A DNA stretch of 64,000 nucleotides. Source: Streptomyces sp. STR69 (lineage in GTDB: Bacteria; Actinomycetota; Actinomycetes; Streptomycetales; Streptomycetaceae). Under the pieces are notes generated by a model, which saw only the letters and a program-made list of their open reading frames with translations, was not told the DNA's origin and did not search any database. Numbering within the stretch: the first letter of the stretch is position 1; each line of letters opens with the position of its first letter. This document shows positions 1 to 7,754 of the stretch, piece by piece. The position numbers and the translations under genes were made by a program. Location: positions 194,132 to 258,131 of the forward strand of contig NZ_JALJRY010000008.1 in the NCBI RefSeq assembly GCF_024519455.1. Reading direction: 5' to 3'.

Positions 1-901
1 TCAGCATGCTGATGCCGATGATGCTCAGACCGACCAGGGCGATGACGACGGTGAGACCGGCGAAGACCACCGCGGAACCGGCGGTGCCCAGCGCGCGGCC
101 CGCCGCCTCCTCCGGTTCGTGGCCGTCCCGGATCTCGCTGCGGTAGCGGGAGACGATGAACAGGGCGTAGTCGATGGCCACCGCCAGGCCCAGCATCAGC
201 GCCAGCGTCGTGGCGGCCGAGCTGAGGTCGAAGAACGCGCTCGCGACCGTGATGGCACAGACCGCCGCCGCGACCCCGAAGATCGCCGTCAGCAGCGGCA
301 GCCCGGCCGCGAGCATCGACCCGAACGTGATGACCAGTGCCACGGCGGCGATCAGCAGACCGATCAGCTCGGCCGCCCCGCCGCCCGCCTTCTCCTGTAC
401 GGCGTTGCCGCCCAGGCTGACCGAGAGGCCGGCCTTCTCGCCCCGGTCGGCCACCGAGTGCAGGGCGTCGCGGGCCGCGTCGGTGACGTCGGCCTGGGCG
501 ACCTTGTAGGTGACCTGGGCGTAGGTGATGGTGCCGGACTTGCTGATCAGACCGCTCTGGTACGGGTCGCTGACGTTCGCGACCTGGGGCGCCTTCTTGA
601 GGTCGGCGATCAGCGACTCGACCTCGGTCTTGTTCGCGCCGGACTTCAGCTGCTGCCCGCCGGGCGCCTCGAACACCACGCGGGCGGTGGCGCCGGCGGC
701 CGACGCCTGCGGGAACTCCTTGCCCAGCAGGTCGATCGCCTTCTGCGACTGCGTGCCGGGCAGGGTGAAGCTGTCGGACGTGCTCGACGACACGCTCGCC
801 GCGCCGATTCCGACGGCCGCCAGGACGGCGATCCACAGCATCAGGACGAGCCGTCGGCGCCGGAACGAGAACCGGCCCAGTCGGTAGAGGAAGGTGGCCA
901 C
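1..901 (-). CDS. MMPL family transporter, N-terminal part (runs off the left edge)
   Basis: Membrane exporter of the MMPL/RND type, which moves lipids or drugs using the proton gradient. About 300 codons are visible. They begin at a GTG (899-901) preceded by GGTGGGAG, followed by a basic N-terminus, a first membrane helix at about residues 18-37, and an extracellular domain rich in Ser/Thr and Lys. A run of further membrane helices then contains the SSD-like stretch ending in LAVAIDYALFIVSRYR and ESIR-like polar residues. MMPL proteins usually exceed 700 residues, so more than half lies outside the window. The gene is divergent from the kinase at 1188, and its leader contains a perfect palindrome (1033-1050) that probably binds its regulator. 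Family is sure; substrate unknown. Confidence 0.9.
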   Translation of the reverse strand, partial: MATFLYRLGRFSFRRRRLVLMLWIAVLAAVGIGAASVSSSTSDSFTLPGTQSQKAIDLLGKEFPQASAAGATARVVFEAPGGQQLKSGANKTEVESLIADLKKAPQVANVSDPYQSGLISKSGTITYAQVTYKVAQADVTDAARDALHSVADRGEKAGLSVSLGGNAVQEKAGGGAAELIGLLIAAVALVITFGSMLAAGLPLLTAIFGVAAAVCAITVASAFFDLSSAATTLALMLGLAVAIDYALFIVSRYRSEIRDGHEPEEAAGRALGTAGSAVVFAGLTVVIALVGLSIIGISML

Positions 902-1032
902 GGAGTACTCCCACCAGGTTCGAGAGAAAGAGGATCGAGAGGAAAAGGAGGGCCTGCGCGACCCACGTCTTCACGCTAGGAGCGCCTTTCCGGGCATCCG
1001 CAGCACCGGGGAAGTGAAAACGGCCGGGGCGA

Positions 1033-1050
1033 CTAGTACCGGGGTACTAG
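1033..1050. promoter_or_regulatory. Perfect palindromic operator in the MMPL/kinase divergent promoter
   Basis: CTAGTACC and GGTACTAG, two perfect 8-bp arms separated by GG. The site lies about 130 bp upstream of the MMPL start and 140 bp upstream of the kinase start. MMPL exporters in actinomycetes are commonly repressed by TetR or MarR proteins binding such palindromes. No regulator gene is adjacent inside the window, so it may lie beyond the left edge. Confidence 0.5.
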
Positions 1051-1187
1051 GCCCTCTCCACCCTCCAGTCGAGGTGGGCGGCCCTCCGCTCCGGGAAGGC
1101 CCCGTGATCCGCCCCACACGATCCGGGACAAGAGCCGGTTATGGTGACCAGGCGAATCGAACAGGGACAGAACCGGCGGAGGACACC

Positions 1188-2678
1188 GTGTCGGACGAAG
1201 GGCGTCGCATCGCCGGACGCTACCGGCTGGCCGAGCAGATCGGCCGCGGCGGCATGGGCACCGTCTGGCGGGCCGACGACGAGGTGCTCGGCCGCCAGGT
1301 CGCCATCAAACGGCTGCACGAGCGGCCGGAACTCTCCGCCGACGAACTCGCCACCCTCTACGAGCGCACCCGTCGCGAGGCCCGCAGCGCCGCCCGGATC
1401 CAGCATCCGAACGTGATCGTCGTCCATGACGTCGTCGACGACGACGGCCGCCCCTGCATCGTCATGGAGTACGTCCCCGGTCCCACGCTCGCCGACCTAC
1501 TCAAGGACGGCCGGACCCTCCCGCACGAGGAGGCGGCCCGTATCGGCCTGGACACGGTCGCCGCCCTGCGCGCGGCCCACGCCGCCGGCGTACTGCACCG
1601 GGACGTCAAGCCCGGCAACGTCCTGCTCGGCACCGGCGACCGTACCGTCCTCACCGACTTCGGCATCGCCATGACGGACGGGGCGTCGACACTGACGAAG
1701 ACCGGCGAGATGGTCGGTTCCATCCACTACATGGCCCCGGAGCGGATCCGCGGCCTCACCCCCGGCACCGCCTCCGATCTGTGGGCCCTGGGCGCCACCC
1801 TCTACCAGGCCGTCGAGGGCCGCCCGCCGTTCCGCCGGGCCACCGCGATGGAGACGGCGTACGCCATCGCCGTCGACCCCCTCGAACCCATGAAGCAGGC
1901 CGGACCACTGGAGCCGATCGTCGAGGCACTCCTGATCAAGGAGCCCGACGAACGCCCGACGGCGGAACAGACCGAGCGCGCCCTTCAGAGCGCGTGGTGG
2001 GGCGACTCGACCACCGAACTGCCTCCACCCGCCGCCGAGTTGACCGCCGTAAAGCCGGATCCGAAGCCGGCTGGGGAGTCCGGCCGTGGGCGGCGCCGGG
2101 GTCGCAGGGGGCTCACCGCCGGGGTGCTCGCCCTCGCCGCGGCGGCCACGGCGTTCGTGCTGCACGGGACATCGACCTCGGCACCCGGCCACACGACGAG
2201 CCGGCCCGCCACCACGACCTCGGCGTCCCCCGTCCCGGACGGCTACCACCTCGTACGGGACCGGCAACTCGGTGTCTCCTTCCCGGTGCCGGACGACTGG
2301 AAGGCCGGCAAGCGGACGGCGGAGGGAGTTACCTACACCGACGCGACGGGCCTGGCCGGGCTCACCATCGGCGTCGTGGACCCGGCGGGACCCAACCCGA
2401 GCACGCACTTCACGGACATCGAGGCCAACACCAAGGTCAACTACCCCACCTATCGCAGGCTCCGCATGCAGCAGACCACCTTCCGCCAACAGCCCGCCGC
2501 CATCTGGGAGTTCACCTTCCAGGGCCGGGTCCGGGTGTTCCGCGCCATCGACCTCGGCTTCGGCAAGGAGGGTGACCGCGAGTACGACATCTACCTCTCG
2601 GCCCCGGACGCGAAGTGGGACACCTACCGTCCCGTCTTCGACAAGGTCAGGGACGGCTTCGTGACGAGCGCGTCCTAG
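1188..2678 (+). CDS. Membrane Ser/Thr protein kinase (PknB-like, no PASTA)
   Basis: Eukaryotic-type protein kinase anchored in the membrane. The kinase domain fills residues 10 to about 270: glycine loop GRGGMGTV near 18-25, AIKRL lysine, catalytic HRDVKPGN with Asp139, DFG at 157-159 and APE in MAPERI. A Pro-rich linker and an Arg-rich stretch lead to one membrane helix at about 306-325, then a Ser/Thr-rich stalk and a folded extracellular domain of about 150 residues with no PASTA signature. The GTG at 1188 is chosen because GGAGG precedes it and the kinase consensus starts directly after; the frame stays open further upstream without homology. Predicted 496 aa. The gene ends at a strong hairpin terminator. 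The sensed ligand and targets are unknown. Confidence 0.92.
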   Translation: MSDEGRRIAGRYRLAEQIGRGGMGTVWRADDEVLGRQVAIKRLHERPELSADELATLYERTRREARSAARIQHPNVIVVHDVVDDDGRPCIVMEYVPGPTLADLLKDGRTLPHEEAARIGLDTVAALRAAHAAGVLHRDVKPGNVLLGTGDRTVLTDFGIAMTDGASTLTKTGEMVGSIHYMAPERIRGLTPGTASDLWALGATLYQAVEGRPPFRRATAMETAYAIAVDPLEPMKQAGPLEPIVEALLIKEPDERPTAEQTERALQSAWWGDSTTELPPPAAELTAVKPDPKPAGESGRGRRRGRRGLTAGVLALAAAATAFVLHGTSTSAPGHTTSRPATTTSASPVPDGYHLVRDRQLGVSFPVPDDWKAGKRTAEGVTYTDATGLAGLTIGVVDPAGPNPSTHFTDIEANTKVNYPTYRRLRMQQTTFRQQPAAIWEFTFQGRVRVFRAIDLGFGKEGDREYDIYLSAPDAKWDTYRPVFDKVRDGFVTSAS

Positions 2679-2713
2679 CTCCGATGCACTCGCCGGCTCC
2701 GAGAGCGCTCTTT

Positions 2714-2760
2714 CCCGCGCGGCCGACGGGACTTGGGAGAAGTCCCGTCGGCCGCGCGGG
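2714..2760. terminator. Strong bidirectional hairpin between convergent genes
   Basis: A perfect 21-bp stem (2714-2734 pairs with 2740-2760) with a 5-nt GGGAG loop, between the kinase stop and the convergent secreted-protein gene. There is no long T tract, which is usual in Streptomyces. Confidence 0.85.
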
Positions 2761-2772
2761 TCGGAAGCCTGG

Positions 2773-3231
2773 TCAGCCCTTGGGGGCGTGAGCCAGCGCG
2801 ATCGTCTTCATCTTCAGGGTGCGTACCGCCGCGGGATCCGTCACCGGCCGGGAAACCTGCTCCTTGGCCTCGGCGGCCTTCTTCGCCCTCAGGGCCTTCT
2901 CGGCTTCGGGGCTCGGTGCGGAGTGGGAGGCCTTCTGCTCGGCTGCGGCGGCGACCGCTTCGGCCTTCTGCTTCTGGGTGCGCGCGGAGTCGGCTTCGGG
3001 GCTCGGTGCGGAGTGGGAGGCCTTCTGCTCGGCTGCGGCGGCGACCGCTTCGGCCTTCTGCTTCTGGGCACGCGCGGAATCGTTGTCCGTCGCGGAGTGC
3101 GAGGTGGCCGTGGCCGCGTGGACCTGCGACCCCGCCGCCACCGTCAGACTGCCGAGCGCGAGAGCGCTGACCGCGGCGGTCCTGAGCGACGTACTCATCC
3201 TGCTCGGCTTACGGGGGGCGGCATGGCGCAT
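2773..3231 (-). CDS. Small secreted Ala/Lys-rich protein with a 30-residue tandem repeat
   Basis: 152-aa exported protein of unknown function. A signal peptide is visible: basic residues, then the hydrophobic AAVSALALGSLTVAAG, with probable cleavage after VHAATA or nearby. Mature residues contain two nearly identical 30-residue units starting DSAR-Q-KQKAEAV and ending SAPSPEA, encoded by a 90-bp tandem duplication, then a Lys/Ala-rich tail. The composition suggests a flexible or helical charged polypeptide. The start at 3231 has AGAGGA 6 nt upstream; an internal ATG at 3198 would shorten the N-terminus by 11 residues. I recognise no family. Confidence 0.7.
   Translation of the reverse strand: MRHAAPRKPSRMSTSLRTAAVSALALGSLTVAAGSQVHAATATSHSATDNDSARAQKQKAEAVAAAAEQKASHSAPSPEADSARTQKQKAEAVAAAAEQKASHSAPSPEAEKALRAKKAAEAKEQVSRPVTDPAAVRTLKMKTIALAHAPKG
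2900..3079. repeat. 90-bp tandem direct repeat, two copies
   Basis: Unit one starts near 2900 and unit two near 2990. About 78 consecutive bases are identical, with three differences at the junction end. It encodes the 30-residue repeat of the secreted protein. The near identity suggests a recent duplication or ongoing homogenisation. Confidence 0.9.
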
Positions 3232-3432
3232 GGGAGTTCCTCTGCTGTCGGTGCGACGTGGACAGCCGGACTACGCAGCGCGGAGGGCCGGACGCGACAC
3301 CCGGACACGGTGATCCAGGTCACAGGGCATCGCTGTAGCGGGGGATCGGCGCCCGTGCGTACTCCCTGTAACAGAGGACCCCTGGCCGTTCTGTGGACGG
3401 ATACGAATGGCGGAAGAGTGGCGAGAGGCACG

Positions 3433-3930
3433 GTGGAAGAGGAGTTCGATGCGTTCTACGCACTGGCCTATCCCAGGCTCGTCCGGCAGCTCTACGCGAT
3501 GACCGGAGATCTGGCGGAGGCCCAGGACGTCGTGCAGGAGGCGTTCATCAGGGCCTGGGGCCGACGGGGGGCATTCACGAGCGACGGTTCCCAGGAGGCA
3601 TGGATCCGTACCACGGCCTGGCGGCTCGCCGTATCCCGCTTCCGGCGGCTGCGGCGCGGTGCGCAGCTCATGCAGCGTCATCACGAACAGCGCCACGCCG
3701 AGGGCCCGTCCCCCGAACGCGTCGCTCTCGTCGAGGCACTCCGCACCCTTCCGAAGAAGCACAGAAGTGTCGTCGTCCTCCACCACCTGTGCGACCTCAG
3801 CGTCGAGCAGATAAGCGCCGAGACGGGCTGGCCGGCCGGCAGCATCAGGGTGTGGCTGGTCCGTGGGCGGCTGTCGCTCGCCCGCCACTTCTCCGCCCTG
3901 CCGGACCAGGAGGTGGACCGTGTCGGATGA
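3433..3930 (+). CDS. ECF-type RNA polymerase sigma factor (SigE family)
   Basis: Sigma-70 family protein of about 165 aa. Region 2 starts with EEFDAFYALAYPRLVRQLYAM and includes the typical EAQDVVQEAF...W and WIRTTAWR segments. Region 4 holds LPKKHRSVVVLHHLCDLSVEQIS followed by a helix-turn-helix (GSIRVWLVRGRLSLAR). The GTG at 3433 has GAGAGG 4 nt upstream; a GTG at 3418 is an in-frame alternative. It overlaps by 11 nt the membrane protein at 3920, which is probably its partner. The overlap suggests translational coupling. Confidence 0.88.
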   Translation: MEEEFDAFYALAYPRLVRQLYAMTGDLAEAQDVVQEAFIRAWGRRGAFTSDGSQEAWIRTTAWRLAVSRFRRLRRGAQLMQRHHEQRHAEGPSPERVALVEALRTLPKKHRSVVVLHHLCDLSVEQISAETGWPAGSIRVWLVRGRLSLARHFSALPDQEVDRVG

Positions 3931-4513
3931 GTACGAGCGTCCTGGCTGGCTCACCGAGAGCATCGCCGAGTTGGCGAGTGTCCGCGTCGAACGGCCGGTG
4001 TCCGCACAGGAGTTGCGCCGCCGAAGCGTCCGACGCCGTCGACGGCGTACCCGTTCCGCGGTCGTCGCCGCCTTCGCCGTGTCGGTGCTCGGCGCGGGTG
4101 CCTACTGGAATTCCATGCGCGCGGACCTGTCGGCGGAGAATCCCTCCCGCCACGGAGAGGCTTCCCAGATGTCGGCGGCCCAGGAAGAACTGCGGGCCTA
4201 TTACTCGGTTCTGCCGGACGCCTTCGCCACGCGGGATTCGACATCGGAGCTGTGGAAGCTGATGACCGCGCACTTCACGGAGAGGGCACAGAAGCGAGAA
4301 GCCGCTCTCGAAAGCGGCGGAGCCGACGACTTGGCGGCCACATGCGGACAGGTGGAACCCACCACCACCTTCACCGTCGGCGACCCCCGCAGCGTCGGAC
4401 CCGACACCGTCCGCGCCCGCGTGACGAGCGACAGCGCTCCGGAATCGATCGAGGTCGAACTCGATCTCCGCACCATGAGAATCTCCAAGTGGTCCTGCCC
4501 CGAAGGTTCCTGA
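3920..4513 (+). CDS. Single-pass membrane protein coupled to the ECF sigma factor (possible anti-sigma)
   Basis: About 197 aa. The cytoplasmic N-terminus (about 45 residues) ends in a block of Arg residues, then one membrane helix (SAVVAAFAVSVLGAGAYW), then an extracellular domain of about 130 residues with two Cys (in AATCGQ and KWSCPEG) that could form a disulfide. AGGAGG lies 5 nt before the GTG at 3920, inside the sigma gene. Its position and topology match anti-sigma factors, but no zinc-binding HxxxCxxC motif is present and no family is certain. The function is therefore an inference from context. Confidence 0.7.
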   Translation: MSDEYERPGWLTESIAELASVRVERPVSAQELRRRSVRRRRRRTRSAVVAAFAVSVLGAGAYWNSMRADLSAENPSRHGEASQMSAAQEELRAYYSVLPDAFATRDSTSELWKLMTAHFTERAQKREAALESGGADDLAATCGQVEPTTTFTVGDPRSVGPDTVRARVTSDSAPESIEVELDLRTMRISKWSCPEGS

Positions 4514-4562
4514 CCGCGCACGCCCTTGGCTCCGCTGTCTCCGCGCGGGGCCATTCCCCTTC

Positions 4563-5456
4563 TCACGCCGGGTGCTCGGCGCACAGGCAGCCGACCCCCT
4601 TGTCGATCCAGTCCCGCTCGGTCCACTCCGGGTGCCGCTGGATCATGAGCGCCCTGACCTCCTCGACGATCGTCTCCTCGCTCGTCGCGGAGTCGCGGCG
4701 GACCCACGTCTCGTCCCGCAGCAGCCGGAGATAGTCGCGGACGTTCGCGAGCAACTCCGGCCCGCCCACGGCACCGTGACCGGGCACCACGACCCGTGCC
4801 CCCTCGCCCGCGAGCCGCTCCATGACCGCCAGCCAGCGAGTGCCGGAGACATCGGTGTCGTACGGCGGGAACCACGGGAAGATGGCGAACTGTCCCGCCT
4901 CCACCAGATCCCCCGTGAACAGCACGCCCGCGTCCGGCACCCGGATCACCTGGTCGCCCCTGGTGTGCGCCCGGCCCGTGGCCCTCAACTGCACGACCCG
5001 GCCGCCCAGTTCGAGGTCGTACGCCTCGTCGTAGACCAGGTCGGGCTCCGGCAGCACGACACCTTCGAGCTGCCGGGCGACCGGCTCACCCAGCCCCCGG
5101 AACATGTCGAGGTAGCCCGCGCCCTTCACCTTCAGGTCCTCGGCCTGCGCGCGGTTCACGAGGAACGTCGCCTCGCCCGCGAACGCCTGCGCCCCGAAGG
5201 CGTGTTCAGGGTGGAAGTGAGTCGTCGTCAGATACAGCCTGCGTCCCCTGGCGTACTCGGACGCGAATTCCAGCACCTTCTCGGCGTTGCGCGGCCCCAG
5301 ACCCGTCTCCACGACGAGCACGGCGTCCCGGCCGCCGATGACACCGATGTTGGGCACCAACTGCACCCGCCTGTCGGGCACGATCACCAAGTCGCGGCCC
5401 AGTTCCCGCACTTCGGCGATGCGGACGGCGGGGTCGTGCGACACACGGTCGGGCAT
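4563..5456 (-). CDS. MBL-fold metallo-hydrolase with a variant HxHxEH motif
   Basis: Metallo-beta-lactamase-fold hydrolase, 297 aa. Metal-site elements: THFHPEH at residues 79-85, where Glu84 replaces the usual Asp of HxHxDH; RAHTRGD; FTGDLVE; and PGHGA. The length matches stand-alone MBL hydrolases, and the Glu variant occurs in a recognisable subfamily, so the protein need not be inactive. The start has GAGGAG 6 nt upstream. The gene is divergent from a LysR regulator and shares a promoter region with a clear LysR-type box, so the LysR probably controls it. Substrate unknown. Confidence 0.85.
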   Translation of the reverse strand: MPDRVSHDPAVRIAEVRELGRDLVIVPDRRVQLVPNIGVIGGRDAVLVVETGLGPRNAEKVLEFASEYARGRRLYLTTTHFHPEHAFGAQAFAGEATFLVNRAQAEDLKVKGAGYLDMFRGLGEPVARQLEGVVLPEPDLVYDEAYDLELGGRVVQLRATGRAHTRGDQVIRVPDAGVLFTGDLVEAGQFAIFPWFPPYDTDVSGTRWLAVMERLAGEGARVVVPGHGAVGGPELLANVRDYLRLLRDETWVRRDSATSEETIVEEVRALMIQRHPEWTERDWIDKGVGCLCAEHPA

Positions 5457-5544
5457 GGTGACTCCTCAGCGGTACGGCGATCTCGTTCGCCCTCCACTCC
5501 ACCGCCGGTCCCGGACCGGTGTCCAAGACCGATCCTGTGCGGCC

Positions 5545-5561
5545 GATACCGCGTCGGTATC
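5545..5561. promoter_or_regulatory. LysR-type binding box (T-N11-A)
   Basis: GATACC and GGTATC, perfect 6-bp arms around GCGTC, containing the T-N11-A signature of LysR regulators. It lies 11 bp upstream of the lysR start and about 90 bp upstream of the MBL start. It is the best candidate for auto-repression of the LysR and co-control of the MBL gene. Confidence 0.65.
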
Positions 5562-5571
5562 ATCGCCGGTC

Positions 5572-6456
5572 ATGGAGCTACGTACGCTGCGCTACTTCGT
5601 GGCGGTTGCCGAGGAACTCCACTTCGGCCGGGCCGCCGCGCGTCTGCGGATGACCCAGCCGCCGCTGAGCCGGGCGATCAAACAGCTGGAGACTGAGCTC
5701 GGCTGTGTCCTTCTGCTCCGCTCGCCCACGGGGGTGGCGCTCACCTCGGCCGGCGTCCTCCTCCACGAGGAGGCGTGCGCGCTGCTGGCTCAGGCCGACC
5801 GGGTGCGGGCCCGGGTGAGTGCCCTGGCCGGACCGGTCACCCTGACCGTGGGCACCCTCGCCGACAGCGCGGAGCAGTTCGGCACGCGGCTTGCCGCTGC
5901 CTACCGGGAGCACCATCCCGCCGCCCGCATCCTCATCCGCGAGTCGGACCTGACCGATCCGACGGCGGGACTACGGGCCGGACTCGTCGACGTGGCGCTG
6001 ACCAGGGAACCCTTCGACGACACCGGCATCACCACCCGCACCCTGCGCTCGGAACGGGTCGGCGTGGTCCTCCGTACGGACGACCCGCTCGCCCACCGTG
6101 AGAGCCTGCGCCTGGCCGACCTCGCCGAGCGCCGCTGGTTCCGCTTCCCGGACGGCACGGACCCGGTGTGGCAGGCCTACTGGACGGGGTCGGCGGAAGA
6201 CGGCCGACGCCGGGACGGGCCCGTCGTGCGGACGGCTCGGGAGTGCCTGCAATCCGTCCTGTGGAACGGCACCGTGGGGCTGATGCCGCTCGGGCACGCC
6301 CTGCCGGAGGGGCTGACGGTGGTGCCGTTGGCCGACATGGCGCCGAGCAGGTTGGTCATCGCCTGGCGGGCCGACGGCACCACTCCACTGATCCGGTCCT
6401 TCGTGCGGATCGCCGAGACCGTGCATGGCACCGCTGATCGGACTCGCGCGGGATGA
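5572..6456 (+). CDS. LysR family transcriptional regulator
   Basis: 294-aa LysR protein. The N-terminal winged helix-turn-helix is canonical (ELRTLRYFVAVAEELHFGRA, then RLRMTQPPLSRAIKQLE). It is followed by a periplasmic-binding-type effector domain from about residue 85. The ATG at 5572 matches the family start exactly; the longer upstream frame has no homology. The gene is divergent from the MBL hydrolase, with a T-N11-A box between them. The effector is unknown. Confidence 0.92.
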   Translation: MELRTLRYFVAVAEELHFGRAAARLRMTQPPLSRAIKQLETELGCVLLLRSPTGVALTSAGVLLHEEACALLAQADRVRARVSALAGPVTLTVGTLADSAEQFGTRLAAAYREHHPAARILIRESDLTDPTAGLRAGLVDVALTREPFDDTGITTRTLRSERVGVVLRTDDPLAHRESLRLADLAERRWFRFPDGTDPVWQAYWTGSAEDGRRRDGPVVRTARECLQSVLWNGTVGLMPLGHALPEGLTVVPLADMAPSRLVIAWRADGTTPLIRSFVRIAETVHGTADRTRAG

Positions 6457-6532
6457 AGGCCGCGCGTTCCCCGCAGGTCGAACCGTATGAGACGCCGTGC
6501 ACCGGTATTGCCTCCACGCCCCGCGCCCCGTT

Positions 6533-6547
6533 ACCTTGCGGCAAAGT
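6533..6547. promoter_or_regulatory. Imperfect palindrome upstream of the LacI gene
   Basis: ACCTTGCGGCAAAGT, a 15-bp inverted repeat centred on G with a single mismatched pair, about 65 bp before the chosen lacI start. It could be an autoregulatory site, but it differs from the CGAAAG-type sites farther downstream. Confidence 0.3.
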
Positions 6548-6609
6548 TACAGGCCAGCTACGCGATGCGGTCCGGCGCATCGGTGTTCGGCGAGCGGAAC
6601 GGGCATCGG

Positions 6610-7650
6610 GTGACAGGTCGCGGCAAGGGACAACTGGAGGCGCAGTACGGCCTCCTCACGAGCATCGCCACCGAGGCGGGCGTCTCGCTCAGCACGGTGT
6701 CCAAGGTGGTGCACCGGCGCCGGGACGTCGGCGCCCGGACGCGCGAGCGGGTCGAGGAACTCCTCGTGCGGCACGGCTTCGTCCGGCCCTGGGAGCCGGA
6801 TCCCGCGACACCCCGGCAGATCATCGCGGTCTTCCGTGACCTGTCCGGTCCGTACACGCTGGAGGTGGTCCGCGGCATCGTGGACGCGGCCGGAGAGCTC
6901 GGCATCGACGTGGTCACCGGCACGACGAGCCGCCGGTCGATCTCCGGGTGGCTTGAGCGGTGCGTCGCCCTCGGTGCGGCCGGGATCGTCATCGTGATCT
7001 CGATGCTGTCCGAGGAGGACCAGCACCGCATCGTCGAACAGCGCCTCCCCGTGGTCCTGATCGACCCGCTCAGCGCACCCTCCGAGGACATCCCCAGCAT
7101 CGGCGTGACGAACTGGAGCGGCGCCCGCGACGCCGTGCAGCACCTGCTGGACCTCGGCCACACCCGGATCGGCATGGTCGCGGGCCGCTCCCACTCGCTG
7201 GCCGGGGCGGCCCGCGTGCACGGCTACCGGGCCGCGCTGGCGGAGGCCGGGATCGCCTACGACCCGACGATCGTCCGCTCCACCGACTTCGACTACGCCG
7301 AGGCGCTCGCCACCGGCGCCCAGATCCTGCACGCCGACGACCCGCCCACGGCCGTCTTCGCCGCCAGCGACGCACAGGCGCTCGGCGTACTGGAGGCGGC
7401 CCGGCAGCACGGCCTGGCCGTACCGGACGACCTGGCGGTGATGTCCTTCGACGACACGCTCGTCGCGGCGATGGCCTGCCCGCCCCTGAGCGCCGTACGC
7501 CAGCCCTTCGAGGAACTGGGCCGCGAGGCCACCCGGGTGCTCCTCGAACTCGCCCAGGGCCGGCCGCCCGTGTCCCCGCGCATAGAGCTGGCCACGGAAC
7601 TCGTACTGCGGACTTCGACATCCGTGCGGAGACGCGTCAATACCACGTAA
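6610..7650 (+). CDS. LacI family transcriptional regulator (sugar-responsive)
   Basis: About 346 aa. The DNA-binding head is present (SIATEAGVSLSTVSKVVHRRRDVG, a LacI helix-turn-helix with hinge), then a periplasmic-binding-protein-like sugar domain with GPYTLEVVRGI, GHTRIGMVAG and the C-terminal MSFDDTLVAAM...LSAVRQP. The GTG at 6610 places the helix-turn-helix close to the N-terminus as expected; starts at 6487 or 6565 would add an unmatched extension. It sits just upstream of the secreted glycosidase and probably controls it, together with the ruined sugar-uptake genes, through the CGAAAG-N-CTTTCG palindromes nearby. Confidence 0.9.
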   Translation: MTGRGKGQLEAQYGLLTSIATEAGVSLSTVSKVVHRRRDVGARTRERVEELLVRHGFVRPWEPDPATPRQIIAVFRDLSGPYTLEVVRGIVDAAGELGIDVVTGTTSRRSISGWLERCVALGAAGIVIVISMLSEEDQHRIVEQRLPVVLIDPLSAPSEDIPSIGVTNWSGARDAVQHLLDLGHTRIGMVAGRSHSLAGAARVHGYRAALAEAGIAYDPTIVRSTDFDYAEALATGAQILHADDPPTAVFAASDAQALGVLEAARQHGLAVPDDLAVMSFDDTLVAAMACPPLSAVRQPFEELGREATRVLLELAQGRPPVSPRIELATELVLRTSTSVRRRVNTT

Positions 7651-7662
7651 CTCCCCATTCCG

Positions 7663-7675
7663 CGAAACACTTTCG
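7663..7675. promoter_or_regulatory. Candidate LacI operator 1 (CGAAA-N3-TTTCG)
   Basis: CGAAACACTTTCG, about 80 bp before the glycosidase start, between the lacI stop and the glycosidase. It shares its half-sites with three other palindromes in the window (7772, 10783, 10880), which supports a common regulator. Confidence 0.5.
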
Positions 7676-7754
7676 AAATGCGGCGGTGACATTGCCATGT
7701 CCGCTGCGAATACTGGCTTCCTGCCCGGACCCCCTCCCGGTGAAAGGAAAGCCG

